DNA of 64,000 nt from Pseudomonas sivasensis. GTDB taxonomy: Bacteria > Pseudomonadota > Gammaproteobacteria > Pseudomonadales > Pseudomonadaceae. The notes below the pieces were generated by a model. It saw only the letters and a program-made list of their open reading frames with translations. It did no database searches and was not told the origin of the DNA. The stretch lies in assembly GCF_013778505.1 (NCBI RefSeq), contig NZ_JAAOWU010000015.1, forward strand, positions 62,001 to 126,000, in the 5' to 3' direction. Shown here one piece after another: positions 24,585 through 35,100 of the stretch (position 1 is its first letter; each line of letters starts with the position of its first letter). The position numbers and the translations under genes are program-made.

Positions 24585-27500
24585 TCAGTCATTTTTATTG
24601 GGGAAACGCCGCAGATCCAGGGTCATAGGGAATTCGTCATTGATCACAACACTCGGTACGGTGAGCTTCCCAGGCGTGTGGCCGAGACGGAAAAACCGCG
24701 CCATGCGCCGGCTCTCAGCCTCATTGGCGTTCACCGGTAAGCTGTCGTAATTGCGTCCACCCGGATGCGCGACGTGGTACTGGCAACCGCCCAACGAGCG
24801 TTGCATCCAGGTGTCCAGCAGGTCGAACACCAGCGGCGCATGGACCGGGATGGTCGGTTGCAAACAGTTGGCCGGTTGCCAGGCGCGGTAACGCACGCCA
24901 GCGACAAACTCGCCGACTCGCCCGGTCGGTTGCAGCGGCACTGGGATGCCATTGCAGGTCAACAGGTAGCGTTGCGGTGGCAACCCGCTCAACTTCACTT
25001 GCAGACGCTCCAGGGACGAATCCACATAGCGTACCGTGCCGCCCGCTGCGCCCTCTTCGCCCAGTACATGCCAAGGTTCCAGGGCCTGGCGCAGTTCCAG
25101 TTCGATACCGCTGACGGCATAGTCGCCGACCTTGGGGAAACGGAACCCCAAATGCGCGGCGAACCATTCGGCACGCAGTGGGTAGCCGGCGGCGTTGAGT
25201 TCGACGATCACGTCGGCAAAGTCCTGCTCGATAAAGTGCGGCAGCAAAAAGCGGTCATGCAACTCGGTGCCCCAGCGCGCCAGTTTCGGCGGTGCGTAAG
25301 GCTCACGCCAGAACCGCGCCACCAGCGCCCGCAGCAGCAGTTGCTGAGTCAAACTCATGCGCGCGTGGGGCGGCATTTCAAAGGCGCGCAGCTCCAACAG
25401 GCCCAGGCGGCCGGTGGCGCCGTCGGGCGAGTAAAGCTTGTCGACGCAGAATTCGGCGCGGTGAGTGTTGCCCGTCACGTCGATCAGCAGGTTGCGCAGC
25501 AGGCGGTCCACCAGCCAGGGCGGGCACTCCTCGCCGGGCTCGGGCATTTGCGCGAAAGCGATTTCCAGCTCATACAGCGCGTCGTTACGCGCCTCATCCA
25601 CTCGCGGCGCCTGGGACGTCGGGCCGATAAACAAGCCAGAAAACAGGTAGGACAGTGACGGGTGGTTATGCCAGTAGCTGATCAGGCTGCGCAGCAAATC
25701 GGGACGACGCAGAAACGGTGAATCCTTGGGCGTCGCGCCCCCGAGCACAAAGTGGTTACCACCACCGGTGCCAGTGTGGCGCCCGTCGATCATGAATTTT
25801 TCGGTGGTCAGGCGGGTCTGTCGCGCCTCTTCGTAGAGAAACTCGGTGCGCTCGACCAACTCATCCCACGTGGCGGACGGCTGCACGTTGACCTCAATCA
25901 CACCCGGATCCGGCGTCACCCGGAAGTTGCTCAGGCGCATATCGAACGGCGGTTCGTAGCCTTCCAACAGCACCGGGCAGTGCAGCTCTTCGGCAGTGGC
26001 TTCGATGGCGGCAACCAGTTCCAGGTAATCCTCGACGCGCTCCAGCGGCGGCATGAACAGGTACAGGCGCCCTTCCCGTGCTTCGGCGCACAGTGCGGTG
26101 CGGGTCAGCCAGTCAGCGGACTCGTCGACCTCGGGCACTCGCTCATCGCTCGGCGCTGCTTCGCCGTGGCTTTGCAGTTGGGCACTGGTTGGCAGTTCCG
26201 GCTGATCCTGATTAGGGTCGGTGGGGTGCACGAACGGATACTCCGCCGCCGTCACCCACGGCTGCGAGGCCAACGGCAGGCGATAGCCAAGCGGTGAATC
26301 CCCCGGTACCAGGCGGCAGTGGTTATCGCGCAGGTACCAACGCCCACTTTGCCAGCGGTCATTCGCGGCCGTACGTGCCAGCGGCAGCACCTGGCCGATG
26401 ACTTTATCCAGGCCCTGGCTGAACACTTTGCGCAGGCGTTCGCGCTCTAGGTCGTCGCTCAAGCGCGGGTCCTGGGCGGTGACGTTCTGAGGCAACGCAC
26501 CTTCGCGCCACAGGTAGTAAAAATTGTCTTCGAAGGCCGGGAATACAAAACGCGCCGGCAACTTGAGGCGTTCGGCAACACTGGCCAGGAAGCGCCCGGC
26601 CAGCACGCCATCGGCACCGTAGTCCTCTTGCTCATCGGCAATCAGTGCACTGTTGTGCCAGATCGGCACGCCGTCGCGGCGCCAGTAACAGTTGAGCGAC
26701 CAGCGCGGCAGTTGCTCGCCGGGGTACCACTTGCCCTGGCCAAAATGCACCAGGCCCTTGGGCGCGTAGTGCTTGCGCATGCGCTGAAACAGTTCGGCGG
26801 ACAGGCGGCGTTTGTCGGGGCCAAGGGCCGCGGTGTTCCACTCGGCGCCGTCGGGGTCGTCGATGGACACAAAGGTCGGCTCGCCGCCCATGGTCAGGCG
26901 CACGTCGTCCTTGAGCAGGTCGCCGTCGATCTGCCGGCCCAGGGCCTGGATCGCCAGCCACTGCTCTTCCGTGTACGGCTTGGTCACCCGGGGGGCTTCC
27001 CAAATGCGCTCTACCGACATCTCGTGGGTGAATTCACACTCGCACGGTTCCACCAGCCCGCTGATCGGCGCGGCAGACGATGGATCGGGACTGCAGGCCA
27101 ACGGGATATGCCCTTCACCGGCAAACAATCCGGAGGTTGCATCCAGCCCGATCCAGCCGGCGCCGGGCAAATACACCTCGCACCAGGCATGCAGGTCGGT
27201 GAAGTCCACCTCAGTGCCGGACGGGCCATCCAGGGCTTTGACGTCGGCGGTCAGCTGGATCAGATAGCCGGACACAAACCGCGCCGCCAGCCCCAGATTG
27301 CGCAGCAATTGCACCAACAACCACGCCGAGTCGCGGCAGGAGCCGGAGGCGTTTTCCAGGGTGAACTCCGGGGTTTGCACGCCAGGTTCCATGCGGATCA
27401 GGTAACCGATATCGGTGGCCAAACGCTGATTGAGCCCCACCAGGAAGTCCACGGCGGGCAGTGGCGTGCGGTCGATGCCGGCCAGGTAGGCGGCAAACCT

Positions 27501-27875
27501 CGGCGTCAGCGGCAGGGTTTCCAGGTACGGCGCCAGCTCGCGCTGCTCATCGGCGGCGTAGCTGAAGGGGATTTTTTCGGCATAAGGTTCGAGAAAGAAG
27601 TCGAACGGATTAAAGACTGCCATCTCAGCGACCAGGTCAACTTCGATCCGCAGCTCATCGGTCTTTTCCGGGAATACCAGGCGCGCCAGGTAGTTGCCCT
27701 GGGGGTCTTGCTGCCAATTGATGAAGTGCTGCTCGGGCAGCACTTTGAGTGCGTAGGACAAAATCCGCGTGCGGCTATGGGCCGCCGGACGTAAGCGCAC
27801 GATCTGTGGCCCGAGTTCGACGGCACGGTCGTAGCGGTAATGCGTAACGTGGTGCAACGCGACATGAATCGACAC
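24585..27875 (-). CDS. Large transglutaminase-like / DUF2126 protein
   Basis: A 1096-residue protein. The N-terminal transglutaminase-like domain occupies about 1-290, with catalytic C180 (GSCRDSAW), H229 (DLHAWCEVY) and D245 (GLDATSG). The rest (about 320-1090) is DUF2126, with the conserved LTMGGEPTFVS and TGTGGGNHFVLGG motifs, suggesting a second catalytic or ligase-like module. GTG 27875 is preferred because AGGAGG lies six bases upstream and the protein then begins SIHVALHHVTHYRYDR as in relatives. It is the first gene of the three-gene cluster. It could cut or form isopeptide bonds, but nothing specific is known. Confidence 0.88.
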   Translation of the reverse strand: MSIHVALHHVTHYRYDRAVELGPQIVRLRPAAHSRTRILSYALKVLPEQHFINWQQDPQGNYLARLVFPEKTDELRIEVDLVAEMAVFNPFDFFLEPYAEKIPFSYAADEQRELAPYLETLPLTPRFAAYLAGIDRTPLPAVDFLVGLNQRLATDIGYLIRMEPGVQTPEFTLENASGSCRDSAWLLVQLLRNLGLAARFVSGYLIQLTADVKALDGPSGTEVDFTDLHAWCEVYLPGAGWIGLDATSGLFAGEGHIPLACSPDPSSAAPISGLVEPCECEFTHEMSVERIWEAPRVTKPYTEEQWLAIQALGRQIDGDLLKDDVRLTMGGEPTFVSIDDPDGAEWNTAALGPDKRRLSAELFQRMRKHYAPKGLVHFGQGKWYPGEQLPRWSLNCYWRRDGVPIWHNSALIADEQEDYGADGVLAGRFLASVAERLKLPARFVFPAFEDNFYYLWREGALPQNVTAQDPRLSDDLERERLRKVFSQGLDKVIGQVLPLARTAANDRWQSGRWYLRDNHCRLVPGDSPLGYRLPLASQPWVTAAEYPFVHPTDPNQDQPELPTSAQLQSHGEAAPSDERVPEVDESADWLTRTALCAEAREGRLYLFMPPLERVEDYLELVAAIEATAEELHCPVLLEGYEPPFDMRLSNFRVTPDPGVIEVNVQPSATWDELVERTEFLYEEARQTRLTTEKFMIDGRHTGTGGGNHFVLGGATPKDSPFLRRPDLLRSLISYWHNHPSLSYLFSGLFIGPTSQAPRVDEARNDALYELEIAFAQMPEPGEECPPWLVDRLLRNLLIDVTGNTHRAEFCVDKLYSPDGATGRLGLLELRAFEMPPHARMSLTQQLLLRALVARFWREPYAPPKLARWGTELHDRFLLPHFIEQDFADVIVELNAAGYPLRAEWFAAHLGFRFPKVGDYAVSGIELELRQALEPWHVLGEEGAAGGTVRYVDSSLERLQVKLSGLPPQRYLLTCNGIPVPLQPTGRVGEFVAGVRYRAWQPANCLQPTIPVHAPLVFDLLDTWMQRSLGGCQYHVAHPGGRNYDSLPVNANEAESRRMARFFRLGHTPGKLTVPSVVINDEFPMTLDLRRFPNKND

Positions 27876-28062
27876 GGCGGCCTCCTGCGAGCCAGGGCAT
27901 GAACACAACGCGCGCAAGACTTATGCCAGAGCGGCAGCCATTGCGCTTTATCGTAAGACCCGGTGCAGTACAGCACCAAAACGGCGCCATCGTAGGTGCC
28001 GTGGTGCGAGGGTTGCACATATTTGTGGCGAGCGTGTGCAAACAGGTGGCGAATCTACCCAG

Positions 28063-28512
28063 TCAGCCGCGCTTACCCTTCGCGATCACCGCCTGGCGCA
28101 GGTGGCGTATTTCGAAGAGCTTTTGGCGCATTTCACGATGGCGCTTGCTGTTAAGCAGCAATAACCCCAGCAACGGAAACAGCACGGCCGAGCCATAGAC
28201 CCAGCCATTGAGGCCGTATTGAATCATCGGCAGTACGAACAATAGGCAGGCGCCCAAATACCCCGCGACGAGCCGCGTCGCCCAGGGATACCCGCGCGCA
28301 ATCATGACATTGCCAAAAACCAGCACCGCCACCAGCACCAGGATGGCGCCTCCCGAATAGCTGGACTTGAGGGCAGGATCGACACCGCGCAGATACGTCA
28401 CGCCGGCCATGGACACCGCAGCCGAACCGGAGAAGATCGCCATGAAAATAGTGCCCATGAACACCGGGAAATATCGGGCCAGGAATCCGCCCATATCGGG
28501 AAAGCCGTTCAT
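28063..28512 (-). CDS. Four-helix membrane protein, candidate immunity partner
   Basis: A 149-residue inner-membrane protein with about four hydrophobic segments (near 13-37, 53-71, 78-98 and 105-122) and a basic cytoplasmic tail rich in Arg/Lys. I do not recognise a family. It overlaps the upstream gene by 4 bases (ATGA), so the two are made together. Small polytopic proteins coupled to a protein with a glycine-rich membrane hairpin are often immunity proteins for pore-forming toxins. That role here is inference. Confidence 0.65.
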   Translation of the reverse strand: MNGFPDMGGFLARYFPVFMGTIFMAIFSGSAAVSMAGVTYLRGVDPALKSSYSGGAILVLVAVLVFGNVMIARGYPWATRLVAGYLGACLLFVLPMIQYGLNGWVYGSAVLFPLLGLLLLNSKRHREMRQKLFEIRHLRQAVIAKGKRG

Positions 28513-29441
28513 TCCGTCAGATCCTCGTACAGGCCGATAGCAATAGTTTCGGCCGTGCCCACGTGGCCGGTTCGATGGCTGCCCCAGATCCCCAACAGCC
28601 CCCCGATGGCATCCTTGAGCTGAGTCAGTGTGGCATGCCGGATTTCGGTGGAGCTGTAGCTCTTGGTCAACGTGCCGGCGCGCTGCTGCAATTTAAGCAA
28701 CTTGGGGGTCAGGCTGGGGTCTTTCAGGCTCAGCAGTTCTTTGGTCAGCTTCTTGCGTTCCTGGCGGCTCAGGCCCTTGAGCAACTCGTACCAACTTTTG
28801 CCCAACGCAGCTGCTTTGTTGGCCTTGAGCAACCGAATCGTGGTCAAGGCACCTGTTCCGATACCCACCAACGAAGCCGCATCGAGAAGGGGGGAAACGG
28901 CGCCGTACCATGCGGCGTCATCCATGCGGTCGTTGGCATCCGGATCAAGCACTTCGTTATAAGTGCGCGCCACACCAAACCCGCATTGAGCGCTGCTGGC
29001 CAATGCCGCCGTGATGCCAATGCCGACCACAAACGCGCTGGCACCTGCGGTGAACGGCACCGCGACGCTGCCGCTGAATACCACGATCCAACCGATCACC
29101 GCGGCGCTACAGGACAGGCCCATGTCAAACGCTTCCTTCTGGAGGCGCCCTTCCCGGGGATCGGTCTTCACCTGCTCCACAAACTGTGCGGGCGAGATGT
29201 ACTTCTGCGCCTCGCGCAAGATGATGCGCTTGGGTTTGATGCTGCAGATCGGCTTGAATTCGCGCAGGGTGATGACGTTGAAGTCGGCGTCGATGTACAC
29301 AACGCCCGCGCCGACGATGCCGGGGTCGGCGTCGATGGCAGCGAACAGGCGCGGTAGGTTGATCTGGCTTTCGATGCGCTGGCGCGCCATGAACTGCGAA
29401 CGGTTGAAGTCCATGCCGATGCCGGCCAGGGGGTTGCCCAT
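28509..29441 (-). CDS. Unrecognised protein with glycine-rich membrane hairpin, candidate pore-forming effector
   Basis: A 310-residue protein without a signal peptide. Residues 1-105 are soluble alpha/beta (FAAIDADPGIVGAGVVYIDADFNVITL). Residues 108-152 form a Gly/Ala/Ser-rich hydrophobic hairpin, a second short apolar segment lies at 186-203, and a basic helical region (LSRQERKKLTKELLSLKDP) occupies 224-260. The pattern of a soluble domain, an amphipathic hairpin and a coupled small membrane protein resembles colicin-like or type VI-secreted pore-formers. No VgrG, PAAR or Hcp gene is near, so delivery is unknown. A structural or housekeeping membrane role cannot be excluded. Confidence 0.6.
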   Translation of the reverse strand: MGNPLAGIGMDFNRSQFMARQRIESQINLPRLFAAIDADPGIVGAGVVYIDADFNVITLREFKPICSIKPKRIILREAQKYISPAQFVEQVKTDPREGRLQKEAFDMGLSCSAAVIGWIVVFSGSVAVPFTAGASAFVVGIGITAALASSAQCGFGVARTYNEVLDPDANDRMDDAAWYGAVSPLLDAASLVGIGTGALTTIRLLKANKAAALGKSWYELLKGLSRQERKKLTKELLSLKDPSLTPKLLKLQQRAGTLTKSYSSTEIRHATLTQLKDAIGGLLGIWGSHRTGHVGTAETIAIGLYEDLTE

Positions 29442-29478
29442 GGGGTGTTCTTCCTTGAAGGGGTGGAGACCGAACTGA

Positions 29479-29557
29479 CGCTATCGGGGGCAAGCCCCTC
29501 CCACATGTGATGTGTGAATACATTCAAAAAGTGGGAGGGGGCTTGCCCCCGATAGCG
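29479..29557. repeat. REPIN upstream of the candidate effector gene
   Basis: Inverted arms CGCTATCGGGGGCAAGCCCC and GGGGGCTTGCCCCCGATAGC are almost perfect complements. It lies between ygiQ and the two-gene unit. Confidence 0.92.
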
Positions 29558-29606
29558 ATTTAATGGGCGCCACCTTAACAAACAGACTCCCCACCGCCTA
29601 GAAAGC

Positions 29607-29633
29607 AAAACGCCAGCACGAGGCTGGCGTTTT
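29607..29633 (-). terminator. Intrinsic terminator of ygiQ
   Basis: An 11-bp perfect stem (AAAACGCCAGC / GCTGGCGTTTT) with a 5-base loop and terminal T run on the minus strand, 17 bases after the ygiQ stop. Confidence 0.85.
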
Positions 29634-29650
29634 ACATAGTCAAGCGGCGA

Positions 29651-31954
29651 TCAACGCGGCACAACCGGCTTACGCGCGGGCTTGCCGCCCTTGCCCTTGG
29701 CCGCATCGCTGCGCTCTTTGGCCGCCTGTTTGTTACGTGCCTGGGCCGCGGCCTTGGCTTGCTCACGCTTGTCCCACGGGTTGCTGCCATCGCTGCCACG
29801 AGGCGGCAGGCCAGTATGCTGGGTGAGGATCTTGGTGGTGGTTTCCTTGGCGACCTTATGGCTGCCGACCGGCGTCGAATTCTTGCGACGGGCGCTCTGG
29901 TAGCTGTCGGTGCTCGGCTGGTGCAGCGGGATCAGTTGGTCCTTGCCCGGCCCGATCAGGTCGGCACGGCCCATGCGGGTCAACGCTTCACGCAGCATCG
30001 GCCAGCCTTTCGGGTCGTGATAGCGAAGGAATGCCTTGTGCAGACGGCGCTGCTCCTCGCTCTTGACGATGGTCACCGCGTCGCTCTTGTAGGTGACCTT
30101 GCGCAGCGGGTTTTTGCCCGAATGGTACATCGCGGTGGCAGTGGCCATCGGCGACGGGTAGAACGCCTGCACCTGGTCGGCGCGGAAGCCGTTCCCCTTG
30201 AGCCACAGGGCCAGGTTCATCATGTCTTCATCGGTGGTGCCTGGGTGGGCGGCGATGAAGTACGGGATCAGGTACTGCTCCTTGCCCGCTTCCTTGGTGT
30301 ACTTCTCGAACATGCGCTTGAACTTGTCATAGCTGCCGATGCCCGGTTTCATCATCTGGTTGAGCGGACCTTCCTCGGTGTGTTCCGGGGCGATCTTGAG
30401 GTAGCCACCGACGTGGTGCGTTACCAACTCTTTCACATATTCCGGCGACTCGACCGCGAGGTCGTAGCGCAGGCCGGAAGCGATCAAAATCTTCTTCACA
30501 CCCGGCAAGGCTCGGGCGCTGCGATACAGCTGGATCAACGACGAATGGTCGGTGTTCAGGTTCGGGCAGATACCAGGGAACACGCACGACGGCTTGCGGC
30601 ACGCGGATTCGATTTCCGGGCTCTTGCAGGCGATGCGGTACATGTTCGCGGTCGGGCCGCCGAGGTCGGAGATCACGCCGGTAAAACCAGGCACCTTGTC
30701 GCGGATCTCTTCGATCTCGCGGATGATCGACTCTTCGGAACGGTTCTGGATGATGCGGCCTTCGTGCTCGGTGATTGAGCAGAAGGTGCAGCCGCCGAAG
30801 CAGCCACGCATGATGTTCACCGAGAAGCGGATCATGTCGTAGGCCGGGATTTTTTCCTTGCCATACGCCGGGTGCGGAACGCGTGCGTACGGCATGCCGA
30901 ACACGTAGTCCATTTCTTCGGTGGTCATCGGGATGGGAGGCGGATTGAACCATACGTCCACTTCACCGTGCTTCTGCACCAGGGCGCGGGCGTTGCCTGG
31001 GTTGGTTTCCAGGTGCAACACGCGGTTAGCGTGGGCATAGAGCACCGCGTCACCACGGACTTTTTCCACCGATGGCAGGCGGATCACGGTCTTGTCGCGG
31101 GTCATGCGCGGGCTGGCCAGGATCTGCACGACCTTGGCTTCTTCCGGGTCATCAACCGGACCCTTTTCCTGCTCGATGGCGCAGGCCTGGGTGTCTTGGG
31201 TGTTGACGTACGGGTTGATGATCTTGTCGACCTTGCCCGGACGGTCGATGCGGGTGGAGTCCACCTCGTACCAGCCTTCGGGCGTGTCACGGCGAATGAA
31301 CGCGGTGCCGCGCACATCGGTGATGTCTTCGATCTTGTGACCCCACGACAGGCGCTGGGCGACTTCGACGATGGCCCGCTCGGCGTTGCCGTACAGCAGG
31401 ATATCGGCGGTGGCGTCGATCAGGATCGAGTTGCGCACACGGTCCTGCCAGTAGTCGTAGTGGGCGATGCGGCGCAGGGAGGCTTCGATGCCGCCGAGTA
31501 CGATCGGCACGTTCTTGTACGCTTCCTTGCAACGCTGGCTGTACACCAGGCTCGCACGGTCCGGGCGTTTGCCGGCCATGCCGCCTGGAGTGTAGGCGTC
31601 GTCGGAACGGATTTTCTTGTCGGCGGTGTAGCGGTTGATCATCGAGTCCATGTTGCCGGCCGCGACGCCGAAGAACAGGTTCGGCTCGCCGAGCTTCATG
31701 AAGTCGTCTTTGGACTGCCAGTTCGGCTGGGCAATGATCCCGACGCGGAAGCCTTGGGACTCCAGCAGCCGGCCGATGATGGCCATGCCGAACGACGGGT
31801 GATCCACGTAGGCATCACCAGTGACGATGATGATGTCGCAGGAATCCCAGCCAAGCTGATCCATCTCCTCCCTGCTCATGGGCAGGAATGGCGCAGGACC
31901 GAAACATTCGGCCCAGTACTTGGGATAGTCAAATAACGGCTTGGCTGTTTGCAT
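29651..31954 (-). CDS. YgiQ family radical SAM protein
   Basis: A 767-residue radical SAM enzyme of unknown reaction. The N-terminal B12-binding-like region (about 20-250) is followed by the radical SAM core with the cluster motif C-x3-C-x2-C (GCFGGCTFC). A basic C-terminal tail (GGKPARKPV) follows. The length is normal for YgiQ/UPF0313. ATG 31954 was chosen because the protein then begins MQTAKPLFDYPKYWAECFG as in relatives. A TGC-TATATT extended -10 lies 40 bases upstream. Confidence 0.92.
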   Translation of the reverse strand: MQTAKPLFDYPKYWAECFGPAPFLPMSREEMDQLGWDSCDIIIVTGDAYVDHPSFGMAIIGRLLESQGFRVGIIAQPNWQSKDDFMKLGEPNLFFGVAAGNMDSMINRYTADKKIRSDDAYTPGGMAGKRPDRASLVYSQRCKEAYKNVPIVLGGIEASLRRIAHYDYWQDRVRNSILIDATADILLYGNAERAIVEVAQRLSWGHKIEDITDVRGTAFIRRDTPEGWYEVDSTRIDRPGKVDKIINPYVNTQDTQACAIEQEKGPVDDPEEAKVVQILASPRMTRDKTVIRLPSVEKVRGDAVLYAHANRVLHLETNPGNARALVQKHGEVDVWFNPPPIPMTTEEMDYVFGMPYARVPHPAYGKEKIPAYDMIRFSVNIMRGCFGGCTFCSITEHEGRIIQNRSEESIIREIEEIRDKVPGFTGVISDLGGPTANMYRIACKSPEIESACRKPSCVFPGICPNLNTDHSSLIQLYRSARALPGVKKILIASGLRYDLAVESPEYVKELVTHHVGGYLKIAPEHTEEGPLNQMMKPGIGSYDKFKRMFEKYTKEAGKEQYLIPYFIAAHPGTTDEDMMNLALWLKGNGFRADQVQAFYPSPMATATAMYHSGKNPLRKVTYKSDAVTIVKSEEQRRLHKAFLRYHDPKGWPMLREALTRMGRADLIGPGKDQLIPLHQPSTDSYQSARRKNSTPVGSHKVAKETTTKILTQHTGLPPRGSDGSNPWDKREQAKAAAQARNKQAAKERSDAAKGKGGKPARKPVVPR

Positions 31955-31993
31955 GACGGTGACCGGTGTTGAGATGAAAAATCGCGGGCGCGG

Positions 31994-32033
31994 AATATAG
32001 CACAAATTTTGACCAATTCCGACGGTAATGGTC
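31994..32033 (-). promoter_or_regulatory. ygiQ extended -10 promoter overlapped upstream by a 23-bp palindrome
   Basis: On the minus strand TGC-TATATT (31994-32002) is an extended -10 element. GACCA(a)T(t)CCG-A-CGG(t)A(a)TGGTC at 32011-32033 is a near-perfect 23-bp palindrome sitting where the -35 region would be, as expected for a repressor operator. It also lies about 140 bases upstream of the divergent SET-domain toxin gene, so it could act on either. Confidence 0.5.
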
Positions 32034-32172
32034 GGCTTTTAAACCGGCGATCTGCCGCTTCCGTATTCACCCCAGTTAATCAAGCACATACGGGGCTATT
32101 CCACTAACTCATCGGCAAAAACATCCTCGATAGGCTGGTTTCAATCAACCACAGCCCCTGGTGGCCCAGCCC

Positions 32173-35100
32173 ATGAATACACGCCCCACCCCACCACCAC
32201 GCCGCCCTCTCCTGACGGCACATCACGCGATGATAGGGCCTCAGTTGCCGTCCTGGCTGCGTCAGGCACCCGCCTCGCAGCTCAAGGATTTTCGCGACTG
32301 CCTGATCAACAGCAACCTGGCCCGGCACGACCTCAAAGCGCTGCTGGGCGAGATCCAAAGCCCTGAAGACTTTGCCCGCCCCCGCTTGCGCGCGGCACTG
32401 ACTGCGCAGTTTTTCACGCTGATTGCCGACGAAAACGCGATCCTAGTGCGCGAATGGAAAAACCATCACCTGCTCGGGCTGATAAAAACCCATGCCAGAA
32501 CCACCCGGCAAACGCTGCTAGAGGCGGCCCTGCAGAACTTCGAAGCCTCTGAAGCGCAAGAAGGCGGCATGGAAACCGGCACGGCAATTTATAACGTCAC
32601 GGCAACCGGCGAGGTATCCAGTTCGATCACTGGCCCGGCATTCGCCAAGTTCTGCCGCAATCTGGACCTGGGCGGCCAATACCTTGCGCATATCTTCAGC
32701 GCGCTTGAGCCGTCGTCGAGCTCCGCCTCGGGGCGCACGCCGCAAGAGGTGCGAAGGGTGTTTCGCGCTCAGGTGCAGCATGCCTTTGGGGTCGCGATAC
32801 ATATCGCTTATATGAACCGCCGCCTCACCGCCAAGCAGCATCTGCAACTGAACAGTCTGTACCGGTCGGGGTCACCCCCGGATATGCAGTGCCATCACCT
32901 GACGATCAACGAGGTGGTATTGCCGGGCGTGCTGGTGATTGAGGCGCCAAAGATCGGCCTCCCGTTCATCCTCTACACGCCCGACGATCCAAGCGCTGCG
33001 CTACGTCCGCACGCGAGCCTAGCCGAACTCAAGCGCAAGCTGGCCGAACGGCTGCTGGATGAAAACTACCGCGCCGTCTTCGAGCGGCTGGTGCCCTTGC
33101 AGCACCAAGGCAGCCTGCTGGACGCAACGCCGGAGCATTCCGGCTCAGACAATATCGAAATGGGAGGACGGATCTACACCGAGCCGGCCCATCTGAACCT
33201 TCCTGTGGACCTCACCGCATGCAGCGCAGATGTGTTCCTGTCCATCGCCGAGCACACCATCGCGCAGATCAAAAGTGATGCCCAAACCCTCGCGGCACTC
33301 ACCGCAAACGTCGACGTGCTGAGCCGGCAAAAGCGTCTGCAGGGCTATATCGATGCGGGCAAATCCGTGCTGTTCTTTGCAGCGTCGTTCATTCCGGTTG
33401 TGGGCGAAGTGCTGCTGGTGGTCAGCGCCGCCCAGTTGATCGACACAATTTACGAGGGGTTCTCCGCCTGGAGCCGCGGCGACAGTGACGAGGCGCTCAA
33501 CGATCTGCTGGATGTGGCGGACAATCTCGCCCTCGCCGCTGCAACCGCCGGCGCGATCAAGACCGCAGGTTTCACCGCCGGCTTGATAAAAGTCCGAGTG
33601 CGCAACAAAGGCTGGCGCCTGTGGCACTCGGACCTCACGCCGTACCGTCATCCCGACGGGCTGCCGGAACATCTGGTTGCCGACAGCCAAGGCTTGTATC
33701 AGCACGGACAACAGCAGTTCCTGAAGCTGGATGATCACGCCCACGCCGTACGCCGTACCGCTGAGGGCAAGCAATGGGAACTGGCGCACCCGACTGACCC
33801 ACACGCCTATTCACCACCGCTGCTTAGCAACCAAGCGGGCGGCTGGCGCCATCTGCACGAAACGCCCGGCGAGTGGGAGGACATCAAGCTCATTAAGCGT
33901 CTGGGCCCGGATGCGACGCAGATCAAGCAAGCGGCGGTGGAGCCGATCCTGTTGCTCAGCGGCGTGGATAAGGCGGCGCTGCGTCAGATCCATCAAGAGA
34001 TGGTGCGCCCACCGCCATTGCTGCTAGATACCCTCAACCACTTCAATCTGGAACAAGAAATCAATGACTTCGACCTGAGTCGCGCCGAGGGCACGACGCT
34101 CAGCCCGCATTCGCCGCAGATTCAATTCCACCTCCTCACGTCACTGGCGCAATGGCCCGCCAACCGCGTGCTGAAAATTGTCGATGAACAACAGCAGGAG
34201 GTGCTGAGCCATGGCACCGGTACAGCCGAAACCCGGATAGACGCGGCGCGTTTCCGGCGTGGCGAGTTGCTGCACGCACTGCAAGAGCAACTGCCCCAAG
34301 ACGAATTCAACGCGCTGCTGCCACCGGTGTATATCGACTACTTCACCAAAGTCGAAAACCTGGCGCGGACCTTGGAAGAGCAAGCCGTGGGGCAAAAGCA
34401 GCGGCTGTTTACCTTACTCACCGCGCCGAATGAAAAACTGATGTCTCAGACCGAAAAGAGCCTTCACACCGCCGCGCCGACACTCTCCAAACGCCACCTT
34501 GAAGACATGCAAGGCACGCTCTCGCAATCCGAGCGCCAGCAGCTGGAGGGGCTAACAACCTTACCGAACGCACAGCGCTGGGAAGCCGAGCAATACGCCC
34601 AGACCCAACAGGCAACGCGTTTGGGTGAAAGTATTTTTCTTGAATGCCTACGCAGCCGTGAGAGCGTGCCACTTGTTCTGCACACTCTGGAGCGCATCCC
34701 TGGCTGGCCGAAGGCGCGCCTGATCGAAGTACATGACGTAAGCCACGGCGGCCCGCTGCTGGGTCGGATCGGCACCGCGGAGGTCACAGCCCGCGATGTG
34801 TTGATTCGCCAAGGCGAGCTTTCCGCCCTCCACAATGACAAAGGTGCGCCCATGCCTTTGCTCGGGGCTATCGAGCGCATGCTGCCGGAGTCAGAGCTCA
34901 GCGTAATCCTGCAACGCTCAGGAGCCGATTCGCTCGAGCAGGCGCTTTATAAAACCGGCTTGTCGGTGATGAACGAAGGCCCGCCACCCATTCGCACCCG
35001 AGTCGCCTCCGCACAGACATCAAGCGCAGTCGGCTTACCCTTAGACCCCTTATTCAGCGACCCCTCGCCGCCGTTGGGCCTGACACTACGCGCAGACGGC

